Below are positions 29,331 to 38,168 of a DNA stretch of 64,000 nt, in pieces (within the stretch, counting starts at the first letter, position 1; the number at the start of each line of letters is the position of its first letter). The notes under the pieces were generated by a model. It saw nothing but the letters and a program-made list of their open reading frames with translations. It searched no databases and had not been told where the DNA came from. The DNA comes from Tropicimonas sp. IMCC34011 (lineage in GTDB: Bacteria > Pseudomonadota > Alphaproteobacteria > Rhodobacterales > Rhodobacteraceae), in the NCBI RefSeq assembly GCF_003390865.1, contig NZ_QMEJ01000001.1:620001-684000 (forward strand). The letters are read 5' to 3'. The position numbers and the translations under genes are program-made.

Positions 29331-29388
29331 GTGGCGGCCTGAGCGAGGCCGCCAGCGTCACGCATGGCTCCGCGTGTGCCGAGGTGAC
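29331..29388 (+). promoter_or_regulatory. Structured 5' leader of metF (candidate cis-regulatory RNA)
   Basis: Two adjacent hairpins stand in the 270-bp gap before metF. The first is a perfect 9-bp stem TGGCGGCCT/AGGCCGCCA with a 5-base loop (29331-29353). The second closes with CGTCAC/GTGACG (29355-29360 with 29383-29388). Its loop contains CTCCG (29367-29371), which can pair with CGGAG (29422-29426) next to a short ORF (ATG 29413 to TGA 29478, 21 codons). This resembles the architecture of pseudoknotted SAM- or SAH-sensing leaders near methionine-cycle genes, but I could not match it to a known riboswitch class. Confidence 0.4.
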
Positions 29389-29496
29389 GGAATTCAATAT
29401 GCATCGGAACTCATGATCGTCCCGGAGATTATGACGTTGCCTCAACTGTACGCCGATGCAATATCCAATTGCGACTGAACAAGGGTGGTATCCGAC

Positions 29497-30366
29497 ATGG
29501 CGACCGTGCCGAGCGTGTCCTTCGAGTTCTTCCCGCCGCGCAGTGTGCAGGCGTCCTTCAAGCTGTGGGACACCGTTCAGGCGCTGGCGCCGCTCCGCCC
29601 CCGCTTCGTCTCCGTGACCTATGGTGCCGGCGGTACGACCCGCAAGCTGACCCATGAGGCCGTGGACGCGATCAACGCCTCTACTGATCTGACCGTGGCT
29701 GCGCATCTCACCTGCGTCGACGCCTCCCGCGAGGAGACGCTGGAGATCGCGAGAAGCTACGCCAAGGCCGGCGTGACCGACATCGTCGCGCTCCGGGGCG
29801 ATCCGCCCAAGGGGGTGGACAGCTTCACGCCCCACCCCGAGGGGTTCCGGGACACCTGCGAACTCATCGAAGGCCTGCGCGAGGCGGGCGACTTCACCAT
29901 CCGCGTCGGCGCCTATCCCGACCCGCACCCCGAGGCGACGCGGGAGGGGCAGGACGTCGAGTGGCTCAAGCGCAAGATCGACGCAGGTGCGACCGAGGCG
30001 ATCACGCAGTTCTTCTTCGAAGCGGACACCTTCTTCCGGTTCCGCGATGCCTGCGCCAAGGCCGGGATCGATGCGCCGATCATTCCGGGCATCCTGCCGA
30101 TCGAGAACTGGAAGAACACCCGACGCTTCGCCACCGCCTGCGGCGCGCGCCTTCCCGCATGGCTCGGCGAGGCCTTCGAGGCGGCTGAGCGTGACGGACG
30201 GCAGGATCTTCTGGCGACGGCGCTGGCCACCGAGCTCAGCTCGGAGCTGATCGACGGCGGCGTGGACAAGCTGCATTTCTATACGCTGAATCGCCCGCAC
30301 CTGACGCGCGACGTCTGCCATGCCCTCGGCGTAACGCAGGACTCGGTGCTCGAAGACGTGGCCTGA
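29497..30366 (+). CDS. metF: 5,10-methylenetetrahydrofolate reductase
   Basis: FAD-dependent TIM-barrel enzyme making 5-methyl-THF for methionine synthase; 289 aa. Motifs: VSFEFFPPRS at the N-terminus, FVSVTYGAGGTTR (about 40-52), ALRGDPP, IRVGAYPDPHPEA and FFFEADTFFRFRDAC (about 172-186). ATG 29497 (MATVPSVSFEFF) matches the family better than the GTG four codons upstream. No methionine synthase gene is adjacent. It is preceded by the structured leader and followed by a terminator, so it is a single-gene unit. Confidence 0.95.
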   Translation: MATVPSVSFEFFPPRSVQASFKLWDTVQALAPLRPRFVSVTYGAGGTTRKLTHEAVDAINASTDLTVAAHLTCVDASREETLEIARSYAKAGVTDIVALRGDPPKGVDSFTPHPEGFRDTCELIEGLREAGDFTIRVGAYPDPHPEATREGQDVEWLKRKIDAGATEAITQFFFEADTFFRFRDACAKAGIDAPIIPGILPIENWKNTRRFATACGARLPAWLGEAFEAAERDGRQDLLATALATELSSELIDGGVDKLHFYTLNRPHLTRDVCHALGVTQDSVLEDVA

Positions 30367-30390
30367 GGCGCCATAGCCTCGACGTAGGAG

Positions 30391-30421
30391 ACGGCCCGGG
30401 GCGACAGCCCGCGGGCCGTTT
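30391..30421 (+). terminator. Terminator after metF
   Basis: ACGGCCCG (30391-30398) pairs with CGGGCCGT (30412-30419), with an inner GGGC/GCCC stem; the T tract is only three bases, so strength is moderate. Confidence 0.7.
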
Positions 30422-30503
30422 GCATGTACGAAGGCCGTCTCGCCGGCGGATTTACCTTACCAAGCCGTGAGAGCGCTCTGAGCGGCGCAGCCAGCGGGGA
30501 CGA

Positions 30504-32789
30504 TCAGCTGTCCCCGCTTCCGGCGGCCTCCTGCAGCATCGCCCAGACGCGGGAGGCGGTGAACGGCATCTGCGCGTTGCGCACGCCCCGCGCCCAGAGC
30601 GCATCCTGCACCGCGTTCGACACCGCCGCGATGGCCCCCACCGTTCCGGCTTCGCCGCATCCCTTCATGCCGACCGGGTTGCGCGGGGACGGGATCGGGC
30701 GCTGAGAGAACTCGATCATCGGCAGATCGTAGGCCCGCGGCATGGCATAATCCATGAAGGTGACGGCCAGCGCCTGCCCCTCCTCGTCATGCGCCGCCCG
30801 CTCCATCAGCGCCTGTCCGACACCCTGCGCCACGCCGCCATGAACCTGCCCGATGGCGAGAACCGGGTCGATCAGCGTGCCGAAATCATCCACCACCTTG
30901 TATGACAGGAGGCTGACATCCCCCGTCTCGGGATCCACCTCCACTTCGGCGGCGTGGGCGCCGTTCGGGAAGGATCGCCCCGGCAGGGTCGCCGTGGCCG
31001 TGTGCTTCAGCAGGTCGCCCCGCCCCGCGGCGCGGGCCATCCGGGCCGCCTCCATGAGATCGGGCGCGGCATTGCTGCCCTCGGCGCGGAAGCGGCCATC
31101 CTCGAACGTCAGGGCATCCTCCGGCACGCCAAGCTCGGCGGCGAGGAACGACGCGAAGGCCGCCTCCATCATTTCCCCTGCGCGGTCGGTCACCATCGCC
31201 TGCACGGTGACGGACCGGGAGCCGCCGGTGCCGCCGCCCTTCGCGATCAGGTCGCTGTCGCCCATGACGACGTCGACGGCATGCGCGGGGATTCCGGTCC
31301 GCGCCTCCAGCAGCCGCGCATGCACCGTCTCGTGTCCCTGGCCTGCCGATTGCGTACCGACATAGAGCCGCACGCGCCCTTCTTGCGTGAACTCCACCGT
31401 AGTCGTCTCGTCCGGCGCACCGAGGATCGCCTCGATATAGGTGACGAGGCCGATGCCGCGAAGCCTGCCCTTCGCCTCGGAGGCCGCCCGGCGCGCTTCG
31501 AAACCGTCCAAGTCGGCCTTCTTGCAGAGCGCGTCGAGGATGCCCGGGAAATCGCCCACGTCATAGCTCTCCCCCGTCGCCGTCGCGTAGGGAAGCTGGT
31601 CGGGGCGGATCATCGAGCGGCGTCGGAAGGATGCGGGGTCCTCGCCGAAGACGCGCGCCGCCTGATCCATCGCCCGCTCGAGCGCGTAGATCGCCTCGGG
31701 CCGCCCGGCGCCGCGATAGGCGTCCGTCGGCGTGGTGTTGGTATAGATGCCCACCGTCTCCATCGCCGCGTCCTGAACGTCGTAGACGCCGGTCAGCACG
31801 CGGGAGAAATTACCGCACTGGATGCCCTGCCCGAATTGGGAATTGTAGGCCCCGAGATTGGAGAGGTTGCGCACGCGGTACGCGGTCAGGCGCTTCTGCG
31901 CGTCGAACCCCATCTCCACGGTGGACACGAGATCCCGCGCCCCGGCGTCGGTGAGCATGGTCTCGCTGCGATCGGACGCCCAGCGGACGGGCCGACCGAG
32001 GCGTCGCGCAGCGAGGGCAAGGACGGGATATTCGGGGTAGAACATCGCGCGGGTGCCGAAACCGCCGCCGACATCGGGGATCGTCACGCGGACCTGGCTT
32101 TCGGGCACCGAGAACCACGCCGCGAGCCGCGACTTGATCCACCAGACGTTCTGGCCACCGAGGCAGACGTGCAGTCGCCCCTCCGTCCATCCGGCCCAGG
32201 CCGCCCGGGGCTCCATCGGATTGCAGATCACGCGGTGGTCGGCGATCTCGAAGGACAGGCGGTGCGCGGCGGCCTCCAGCCCCGCTTCGGCCGCGTCCCA
32301 CGCCCCCGCCCGGAAGGTATAGGCGCGGTTCTCCGGCGCCTCCTCGTGCAGTGGCGCGCCGCCCTCCGCGAGGTCGAGCTTCGCCGGCAGTTCCTCGAAA
32401 TCGAGCGCGATGGCCTCGGCGGCGTCCAGCGCCGCCGCGCGGCTCGTCGCTACAACGCAGGCGATCGCCTCTCCCACATGCCGCACGCGGCCCTCCGCGA
32501 GCGCGGGCCTCGGAGGGCTCGCCCCGCCCTTCACGAGTGTCGCCGGCAAGTCGGGGTCGATCCCCTCGGCGCGGATCTCGGCGGCGGTCAGGATATCCGC
32601 GACGCCCGGCATCGTCCGGGCCTCCTCCAGCCCGTCCAGGCTGATCGTCGCATGGGCCACGGGCGCACGCAGGAAGACCGCGACGAGGGCATCCGCCGGT
32701 GCCGTCTCGTCCGTGTACCGCCCATGTCCGCTCAGGAGGCGGATGTCTTCGAAGCGTCCGCCCTGCGACGTGCCGGATTTAGGGGTCAT
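30504..32789 (-). CDS. Molybdenum hydroxylase large subunit (CoxL type II-like, orphan)
   Basis: A 761-aa protein of the xanthine dehydrogenase/aldehyde oxidase/CO dehydrogenase large-subunit family, which binds molybdopterin cytosine dinucleotide and hydroxylates the substrate. Features: N-terminal a/b hammerhead domain (RLLSGHGRYTDE ... VAVFLRAPVAHA), then the catalytic domain with PDVGGGFGTR (about 244-253), TDAYRGAGRPEA and the C-terminal GEAGTVGAIAA carrying the catalytic-type glutamate. The active-site loop AYRGAGRPE is the form II type, not the AYRCSFR of true aerobic CO dehydrogenase, so the substrate is probably another aldehyde or heterocycle. The FAD (medium) and 2Fe-2S (small) subunit genes that normally adjoin it are absent on both sides, which is odd. 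Confidence 0.88.
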   Translation of the reverse strand: MTPKSGTSQGGRFEDIRLLSGHGRYTDETAPADALVAVFLRAPVAHATISLDGLEEARTMPGVADILTAAEIRAEGIDPDLPATLVKGGASPPRPALAEGRVRHVGEAIACVVATSRAAALDAAEAIALDFEELPAKLDLAEGGAPLHEEAPENRAYTFRAGAWDAAEAGLEAAAHRLSFEIADHRVICNPMEPRAAWAGWTEGRLHVCLGGQNVWWIKSRLAAWFSVPESQVRVTIPDVGGGFGTRAMFYPEYPVLALAARRLGRPVRWASDRSETMLTDAGARDLVSTVEMGFDAQKRLTAYRVRNLSNLGAYNSQFGQGIQCGNFSRVLTGVYDVQDAAMETVGIYTNTTPTDAYRGAGRPEAIYALERAMDQAARVFGEDPASFRRRSMIRPDQLPYATATGESYDVGDFPGILDALCKKADLDGFEARRAASEAKGRLRGIGLVTYIEAILGAPDETTTVEFTQEGRVRLYVGTQSAGQGHETVHARLLEARTGIPAHAVDVVMGDSDLIAKGGGTGGSRSVTVQAMVTDRAGEMMEAAFASFLAAELGVPEDALTFEDGRFRAEGSNAAPDLMEAARMARAAGRGDLLKHTATATLPGRSFPNGAHAAEVEVDPETGDVSLLSYKVVDDFGTLIDPVLAIGQVHGGVAQGVGQALMERAAHDEEGQALAVTFMDYAMPRAYDLPMIEFSQRPIPSPRNPVGMKGCGEAGTVGAIAAVSNAVQDALWARGVRNAQMPFTASRVWAMLQEAAGSGDS

Positions 32790-32884
32790 GGCTCGTCTAT
32801 CCCGTCTGGAGGTTCGGGTCAGAGCCTAGCCGCCCCGGCGGCGCCGTCCATCTCAAATGGTCGGCCCGCCGGGGGAATGCGCCC

Positions 32885-34033
32885 TTACTGGGCCGAGTTC
32901 AGCGAAAGCGCCGTCACCATGTCCAAGACGCCGAAGCCGTTGAACCGGGTCACGGTCGCCGTGGAATAGGCACCCATGCCGTGGAAGATCACGTAATCCC
33001 CCTCGGCGATGTCGCCGGGCAGCGGCAGCTCGCCGGGTAGACGATCGACGCTGTCGCAGGTCGGCCCGAACACGATGCGCGGCACCGGCAGGCCGGACTT
33101 CCGGCGGCCTTCGGCGTCCCGCAGCTCGACGCGGTCGATGATCCCGATGAGCGGCAGTTCGGCAAGGCCGCCATAGACGCCATCGTTGAGGAAGACGTGG
33201 TCGGCATCGCGCACGGCGCGGACGCGGGTCGCAAGCGAGAAACTCTCTGCCACGAGGCCGCGGCCGGGCTCGCAAACGAGCGCCGGTCGCGCGTCACCGA
33301 AGGCTTCGCCCGTGACCCGGTCGACCAGCGCGAAGATCGCGTCGAGCTCGGGCGCCACGGCATTCAGCCGATGCGCCGGGAAGCCGCCGCCCACGTTCAG
33401 GCGGGACAGCGTGACACCGGCATCGGCGGCGATCTTGGCGGCGGTCCGGATGTAGGCATCCCATGCCATCGGATCGGTGCACTGGGTTCCGGGGTGGAAC
33501 GTCAGGGACGGGACGAAGCCCATGCCGTTCGCGCGGGCCAGAAGCTCGGTCGCGAGCGGCGCCGTCGCGCCGAACTTCGCGCCGAAATCGTAGGCCGCGC
33601 CCTTCACGGGCAGCTTGAAGCGCACGGAGATCTCGGCGCCCTGCGGCACCAGCTCGTAGAGCTTCTCGAGTTCGGACAGCGAGTCGACAGAGAAGGAGCG
33701 CACGCCCTTCTCCACCGCTTCGGCGATCTCGGCGCGGGAGCGGACGGGGTTGTTGTAATGCATGGCGGCGCCGGGGGCTACGCGGGCGATGAGGTCGATC
33801 TCGTAGAGCGAGGCGACGTCGTAGCCCCGGATGCCGGCGGCATCGAGGTTGGCGATGACGATCTCGTCCGGGTTCGACTTGACCGCATAGGTCACGAGCC
33901 CCGGAAATCCGTCGAGGAACCGCCGCGCGGTCGCCTGCAGGATCGCGGGTGAGAAGAAGAGTACCGGATTGTCCGGCTGCTCGGCGCGGATGAAATCGGA
34001 CGGGTTCGCCCAGATCGTCTTGTTCAGCCCCAT
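32885..34033 (-). CDS. Ornithine/lysine decarboxylase, fold type III (PLP)
   Basis: A 382-aa alanine-racemase-fold decarboxylase. The PLP lysine is in LVTYAVKSNPDE (Lys52); LTFHPGTQC and NVGGGFPAH are cofactor-phosphate segments; the CEPGRGL and GPTCDSVDRL motifs include the catalytic cysteine, which contributes to the partner subunit's active site. This pattern is that of eukaryotic-type ornithine decarboxylases found in alphaproteobacteria, making putrescine; lysine or diaminopimelate specificity is less likely. ATG 34033 (MGLNKTIWANP) is the natural start. The upstream region carries a hairpin around the ribosome-binding site and an arginine-rich leader ORF. It is divergent from the Lrp/AsnC gene, which may regulate it. 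Confidence 0.9.
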   Translation of the reverse strand: MGLNKTIWANPSDFIRAEQPDNPVLFFSPAILQATARRFLDGFPGLVTYAVKSNPDEIVIANLDAAGIRGYDVASLYEIDLIARVAPGAAMHYNNPVRSRAEIAEAVEKGVRSFSVDSLSELEKLYELVPQGAEISVRFKLPVKGAAYDFGAKFGATAPLATELLARANGMGFVPSLTFHPGTQCTDPMAWDAYIRTAAKIAADAGVTLSRLNVGGGFPAHRLNAVAPELDAIFALVDRVTGEAFGDARPALVCEPGRGLVAESFSLATRVRAVRDADHVFLNDGVYGGLAELPLIGIIDRVELRDAEGRRKSGLPVPRIVFGPTCDSVDRLPGELPLPGDIAEGDYVIFHGMGAYSTATVTRFNGFGVLDMVTALSLNSAQ

Positions 34034-34173
34034 CGGCTCTGCCCTTTCTTGCCAACAGAGCGCAGCCACCTCTTGCCCCGCCTGACGGGTTGGGAGCCGC
34101 TTACGCAACCTCCGAACCAGGCCAGGTACCGACATTTTGCCGCGCCCTTAGTCCTGAAAGGAATGAAGCGCAT
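34024..34173 (-). other. Candidate odc leader: arginine-rich upstream ORF and RBS hairpin
   Basis: A 49-codon ORF (ATG 34173, TGA ending 34024) overlaps the decarboxylase start in another frame; it encodes a basic peptide (begins MRFIPFRTKG, later VRRGKRWLRS). It has no strong ribosome-binding site. At its 3' end GCTCTG/CAGAGC (34061-34056 with 34041-34036) form a 6-bp stem whose loop exposes AAAGGG, the probable Shine-Dalgarno of the decarboxylase. Alphaproteobacterial ornithine decarboxylase genes are known to carry a speF-type leader RNA; whether this is one needs a covariance search. Confidence 0.4.
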
Positions 34174-34183
34174 ATGATGGACA

Positions 34184-34199
34184 TTTTCACCGATGAAAA
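34184..34199. promoter_or_regulatory. Palindrome in the odc/Lrp divergent region
   Basis: TTTTCA-CCGA-TGAAAA is a perfect 6+6 dyad 55 bp upstream of the Lrp/AsnC start and about 150 bp upstream of the decarboxylase start, in an AT-richer stretch. Size and symmetry fit an Lrp/AsnC-family operator. Confidence 0.45.
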
Positions 34200-34253
34200 G
34201 CGTCGAATTGTGCAGTATGGTTGGCAAAATGACGAAAACAGCGGGCAGATTTG

Positions 34254-34685
34254 ATGGACGACCTCGATGAGAAGCTTTTGGCCGCCCTTGCGGCAGACAG
34301 TTCGACCTCGACCTCCCGCCTCGCGCGCCGGTTCAAGGTCGCCCGCTCCACCGTTCAGGCGCGGATCGAGCGGCTGGAACGGAGCAAGGTGATCTCCGGA
34401 TACACCATCCGTCTCGGCGAGGCGGTCACGCTGAGGCGGATTCGCGGCACGGTGCTCCTGCAGGTCGAACCGCGCGCGACGCCCGCGGTCCTCCAGCGCC
34501 TGCGAACGATGACCGAGGTTGAGGCCTGCCATACGACGACGGGCCGCGTGGACCTGATCCTCTCGCTCTCGGTGGAGACGACGCAGGCCCTCGACGAGAC
34601 CCTGGACGAGATCGGCACCATCCCCGGCGTGCGGACGACCGAGAGCCTGATCCATCTCACGACGAAGTTCGACCGCAGGATCTGA
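34254..34685 (+). CDS. Lrp/AsnC-family transcriptional regulator
   Basis: A 143-aa feast/famine regulator. The HTH covers about residues 1-50 ([35 protein letters not shown]) and the ligand-binding RAM domain about 65-140. ATG 34254 follows an in-frame TTG; the ATG is chosen. RAM domains bind amino acids and assemble octamers. Its divergent placement next to an ornithine decarboxylase suggests it controls polyamine or amino-acid metabolism (inference). The TTTTCA-N4-TGAAAA palindrome is the obvious operator candidate. valS follows 119 bp downstream on the same strand, so some read-through is possible. Confidence 0.9.
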   Translation: MDDLDEKLLAALAADSSTSTSRLARRFKVARSTVQARIERLERSKVISGYTIRLGEAVTLRRIRGTVLLQVEPRATPAVLQRLRTMTEVEACHTTTGRVDLILSLSVETTQALDETLDEIGTIPGVRTTESLIHLTTKFDRRI

Positions 34686-34804
34686 GCGCCCTTCACCGCC
34701 GGAAGCGCGGTCCGGGGCCCATGCCCCATCGCGCTTTCCCTTCGCGCGCGGCTTATGTAGACCGGCGCCCAATCACATATTCAGACGACGGGCGATCCCA
34801 AGCG

Positions 34805-37744
34805 ATGGACAAGACCTTCGACCACGAGGCCGCCGAGGCGCGGATCTACGCAGCATGGGAAGAGGCCGGCGCCTTTCGCGCCGGAGCGGGTGCCAAGAGC
34901 GGCGCCGAGACCTTCAGCATCGTGATTCCGCCGCCGAACGTCACGGGCTCGCTCCACATGGGCCACGCGTTCAACAACACGCTTCAGGACATCCTCGTCC
35001 GTTGGCACCGCATGCGCGGGCACGACACGCTCTGGCAGCCCGGAACCGACCATGCCGGCATCGCGACCCAGATGGTCACCGAGCGGGAAATGGCGGCCAA
35101 CGGCGAGCCGCCGCGCCGGGAGATGGGGCGCGAGGCTTTCGTCGAGCGGGTCTGGCAACAGAAGCAGAAGAGCCGCGGCACGATCATCGGCCAGCTCCGG
35201 CGCCTCGGCGCCTCCTGCGACTGGTCGCGCGAGGCCTTCACCATGGGCGGTGCGCCGGGCGATCCGGATGCGGGCAGCGGCCCCGACTTCCACGACGCCG
35301 TCATCCGCGTCTTCGTTGAACTCTACGAGCAAGGCAAGATCTACCGCGGCAAGCGCCTCGTGAACTGGGACCCGCATTTCGAGACCGCGATCTCCGACCT
35401 CGAGGTGGAGAACGTCGAGACGCCGGGCCACATGTGGCACTTCCGCTATCCCCTCGCCGGCGGCGAAACCTACGAGTACATCGAGAAGGACGAGGACGGG
35501 ACCGTCACCCTGCGGGAGACGCGGGACTACATCTCCATCGCGACCACGCGCCCCGAGACCATGCTCGGGGACGGCGCCGTCGCGGTGCATCCCTCGGACG
35601 AACGCTACGCCCCCATCGTCGGCAAGCTCTGCGAGATCCCCGTCGGGCCGAAGGAGCACCGCCGCCTGATCCCGATCATCACCGACGAATACCCGGACCC
35701 GGACTTCGGCTCCGGCGCGGTGAAGATCACCGGAGCGCACGATTTCAACGACTACGAAGTCGCGAAGCGCGGCGGCATTCCGATGTACCGCCTGATGGAC
35801 ACCAAGGCGCAGATGCGCGCGGACGGTGCGCCCCATGCCGAGGCCGCCGCCGTCGCGATGTCCGTGGCCAAGGGCGAGCGGACGTTGAACGAGGCGGAGG
35901 CCGACGCCGTCAACCTCGTCCCCGACGATCTGCGCGGGCTGGACCGTCTGGAGGCGCGCCAGCGCGTGGTCGACCAGATCACCGCTGAGGGCCTCGCCGT
36001 GATGGTCCCGCCCACCGATCCACGGCTTGGTGCGAAGGCCGCCAAGGCGCCTGAAGCGCCCGAGGAAGGCGGCGAGGCGCGGGCCGACACGCTTGTCCCC
36101 CTCGTCGAGACCAAGCCGATCATGCAGCCGTTCGGAGACCGCTCGAAGGTCGTCATCGAGCCGATGCTGACGGACCAGTGGTTCGTCGACGCCGCCCAGA
36201 TCGTCGGCCCGGCCCTCGATGCGGTCCGCGACGGCACCGTGAAGATCCTCCCCGAGCGGGACGCCAAGGTCTATTTCCACTGGCTGGAGAACATCGAGCC
36301 CTGGTGCATCTCCCGCCAGCTGTGGTGGGGCCATCGCATCCCGGTGTGGTTCGACGCCGACGGCAACCAGTACTGCGCGACCACCGAAGCCGAGGCGCAG
36401 AAGAAGGCCGGCGACGGCGTCGCCCTCACGCAGGATCCCGACGTCCTCGACACGTGGTTCTCGTCCGGTCTCTGGCCGATCGGCACGCTCGGCTGGCCGG
36501 AGGAGACGGAAGAGCTGAAGCGCTACTTCCCGACCTCGGTCCTCGTCACTGGCTTCGACATCATCTTCTTCTGGGTCGCCCGGATGATGATGATGCAATA
36601 CGCCATCGTCGAGGAACGGCCCTTCGATACGGTCTACGTCCATGCCCTCGTCCGGGACGAGAAGGGCAAGAAGATGTCGAAGTCCCTCGGCAACGTCCTC
36701 GACCCGCTCGACCTGATCGACGAGTTCGGCGCCGATGCCGTTCGCTTCACACTTTCGGCGATGGCCGCGATGGGGCGGGATCTCAAGCTCTCGAAGGACC
36801 GGATCGCGGGATACCGCAACTTCAGCACGAAGCTCTGGAACGCCTGCCGGTTCGCCGAGATGAACGGCGCCTTTGAAGCCGGCGCGCCGGAGGGCATCCC
36901 CGAGGCGACCGCGCCGGTGAACCGCTGGATCCTCGGCGAGACCGCGAAGGCCGCGGCTGAGACCTCCGAGGCGCTGGAGGCGTTCCGGTTCAACGACGCT
37001 GCCAACACGCTCTATTCGTTCGTCTGGGGCACGGTCTGTGACTGGTACGTGGAGTTCTCCAAGCCCCTGCTGATGGGCGAAGACGCCGCGATGGTCGCCG
37101 AGACCCGCGCGGTCATGGCCTGGGTCATCGATCGCTGCCTCGCACTCCTCCACCCGTTCATGCCGTACGTGACGGAAGAACTCTGGGGCACGCTCGCATC
37201 CCGCGCCACGCCCCTCATCCTCGCGCCCTGGCCCGAGCTGGACGTGGGCGCGCTGGCGGACGAGGAGGCGTCTCAGGAGATGGCCTTCGCGATTTCGCTG
37301 ATCGACGGGATTAGGTCGGCCCGGGCGCAGGTCCGCGTGCCGGCGGGCCTTCAGGTGCCGATGGTCCATACCGGGATGGACGCCCGCGCGGAAGCTGCAT
37401 GGGCCGCGAACGAGGCGATGATCATGCGACTGGCGCGGATCGCGAGCCTCGAGGCCGCCGGCGAGATGCCGAAAGGGGCGATCACGGTGCCCGTGAAAGG
37501 GGCGACCTTCGGCCTGCCGCTCGCGGATATCATCGACGCCGGCGCAGAGAAGGCCCGTCTCGAGAAGACGCTCAAGAAGCTTCAGGGGGAGATCGGCGGC
37601 ATGCGCAAGCGGCTGGAGAACCCCAAGTTCATCGAAAGCGCGCCGGACGACGTGATCGAAGAAACCCGCGGCAATCTTGAGGCCCGGCAGGCCGAGGAGA
37701 ACAAGCTCGCGGATGCCCTGGCGCGGATCAGCGAGATCGCGTGA
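34805..37744 (+). CDS. valS: Valyl-tRNA synthetase
   Basis: Class Ia synthetase charging tRNA-Val, 979 aa. HIGH motif region [18 protein letters not shown] (about 41-58), the editing CP1 domain with [33 protein letters not shown], the KMSKS motif [10 protein letters not shown] (about residues 620-629), anticodon-binding domain, and a C-terminal coiled coil (about 920-979). ATG 34805 ([11 protein letters not shown]) is the family start; a more upstream ATG (34721) adds 28 residues without support. An alpha-type insertion of about 80 residues follows the CP1 core. It is not followed by a convincing rightward terminator; a hairpin CCATTCC/GGAATGG at 37774-37797 lacks a T tract. Confidence 0.97.
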   Translation: MDKTFDHEAAEARIYAAWEEAGAFRAGAGAKSGAETFSIVIPPPNVTGSLHMGHAFNNTLQDILVRWHRMRGHDTLWQPGTDHAGIATQMVTEREMAANGEPPRREMGREAFVERVWQQKQKSRGTIIGQLRRLGASCDWSREAFTMGGAPGDPDAGSGPDFHDAVIRVFVELYEQGKIYRGKRLVNWDPHFETAISDLEVENVETPGHMWHFRYPLAGGETYEYIEKDEDGTVTLRETRDYISIATTRPETMLGDGAVAVHPSDERYAPIVGKLCEIPVGPKEHRRLIPIITDEYPDPDFGSGAVKITGAHDFNDYEVAKRGGIPMYRLMDTKAQMRADGAPHAEAAAVAMSVAKGERTLNEAEADAVNLVPDDLRGLDRLEARQRVVDQITAEGLAVMVPPTDPRLGAKAAKAPEAPEEGGEARADTLVPLVETKPIMQPFGDRSKVVIEPMLTDQWFVDAAQIVGPALDAVRDGTVKILPERDAKVYFHWLENIEPWCISRQLWWGHRIPVWFDADGNQYCATTEAEAQKKAGDGVALTQDPDVLDTWFSSGLWPIGTLGWPEETEELKRYFPTSVLVTGFDIIFFWVARMMMMQYAIVEERPFDTVYVHALVRDEKGKKMSKSLGNVLDPLDLIDEFGADAVRFTLSAMAAMGRDLKLSKDRIAGYRNFSTKLWNACRFAEMNGAFEAGAPEGIPEATAPVNRWILGETAKAAAETSEALEAFRFNDAANTLYSFVWGTVCDWYVEFSKPLLMGEDAAMVAETRAVMAWVIDRCLALLHPFMPYVTEELWGTLASRATPLILAPWPELDVGALADEEASQEMAFAISLIDGIRSARAQVRVPAGLQVPMVHTGMDARAEAAWAANEAMIMRLARIASLEAAGEMPKGAITVPVKGATFGLPLADIIDAGAEKARLEKTLKKLQGEIGGMRKRLENPKFIESAPDDVIEETRGNLEARQAEENKLADALARISEIA

Positions 37745-37841
37745 CGCCGGGGGGTGACCGCTGGTCGCCCCCACCATTCCGCCCAAGGGTGGAATGGGCC
37801 CCTGACCGGCGCTCCCCGCAGCGGCGCAGGCGACGACCATT

Positions 37842-37873
37842 AAAAAAGGCGCCTTGATCCCTCACGGCGCCTT
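37842..37873 (-). terminator. Terminator of the leftward 37.9-42.8 kb cluster
   Basis: On the minus strand AAGGCGCC/GGCGCCTT (37873-37866 with 37853-37846) is an 8-bp perfect stem with a 12-base loop, followed by a run of T (37847-37842). It closes the unit gpsA-HAD-ggpS-ackA-small membrane protein. Confidence 0.88.
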
Positions 37874-37899
37874 ATGAATCTCTCATGACGGGACTTGCA

Positions 37900-38118
37900 T
37901 CACTCGACGGTCGCGGCGCCCTCTGCAGGCTCCTCGACCGCGCCCGTGCGCCCGTCGATCTGGGTTTCGGCCTCTTCAGGCGCGCTGCCGCGCCAGATCA
38001 TGAAGACGATGAACACCGCCAGCAAGACGACCCCCCAGAGGATCGCGAAGCCGATCCCCATCATCGCGGGGCGGTGCTGCTTTTCCTGCTTTTCGACATC
38101 GGTGTGCGGTGCGGACAT
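37900..38118 (-). CDS. Small single-pass membrane protein
   Basis: A 72-aa protein: a charged N-terminus (MSAPHTDVEKQEKQHRPAMM), one hydrophobic helix (about 24-45, GFAILWGVVLLAVFIVFMIW) and an acidic C-terminal tail (GAVEEPAEGAATVE). ATG 38118 has AAGGAG eight bases upstream, excellent evidence for a real gene. I do not recognise the family. It lies 50 bp downstream of ackA and just before the cluster's terminator, so it is probably the last gene of that unit. Confidence 0.75.
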   Translation of the reverse strand: MSAPHTDVEKQEKQHRPAMMGIGFAILWGVVLLAVFIVFMIWRGSAPEEAETQIDGRTGAVEEPAEGAATVE

Positions 38119-38168
38119 TCGTGTAACTCCTTGCGTCGCGGTCCCAACGCCGAACCCCGCGATCTGGT

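Noticed and set aside
29331-29480. Assignment of the metF leader to a known SAM-II, SAM/SAH or SAH riboswitch
   Set aside because: Some bases look similar but the core sequences I remember do not align; reported only as an unassigned structured leader.
34781-37840. 1019-codon open frame on the minus strand opposite valS
   Set aside because: It mirrors valS exactly; such long antisense frames are usual in GC-rich genes. It has no recognisable domain, while valS has all motifs.
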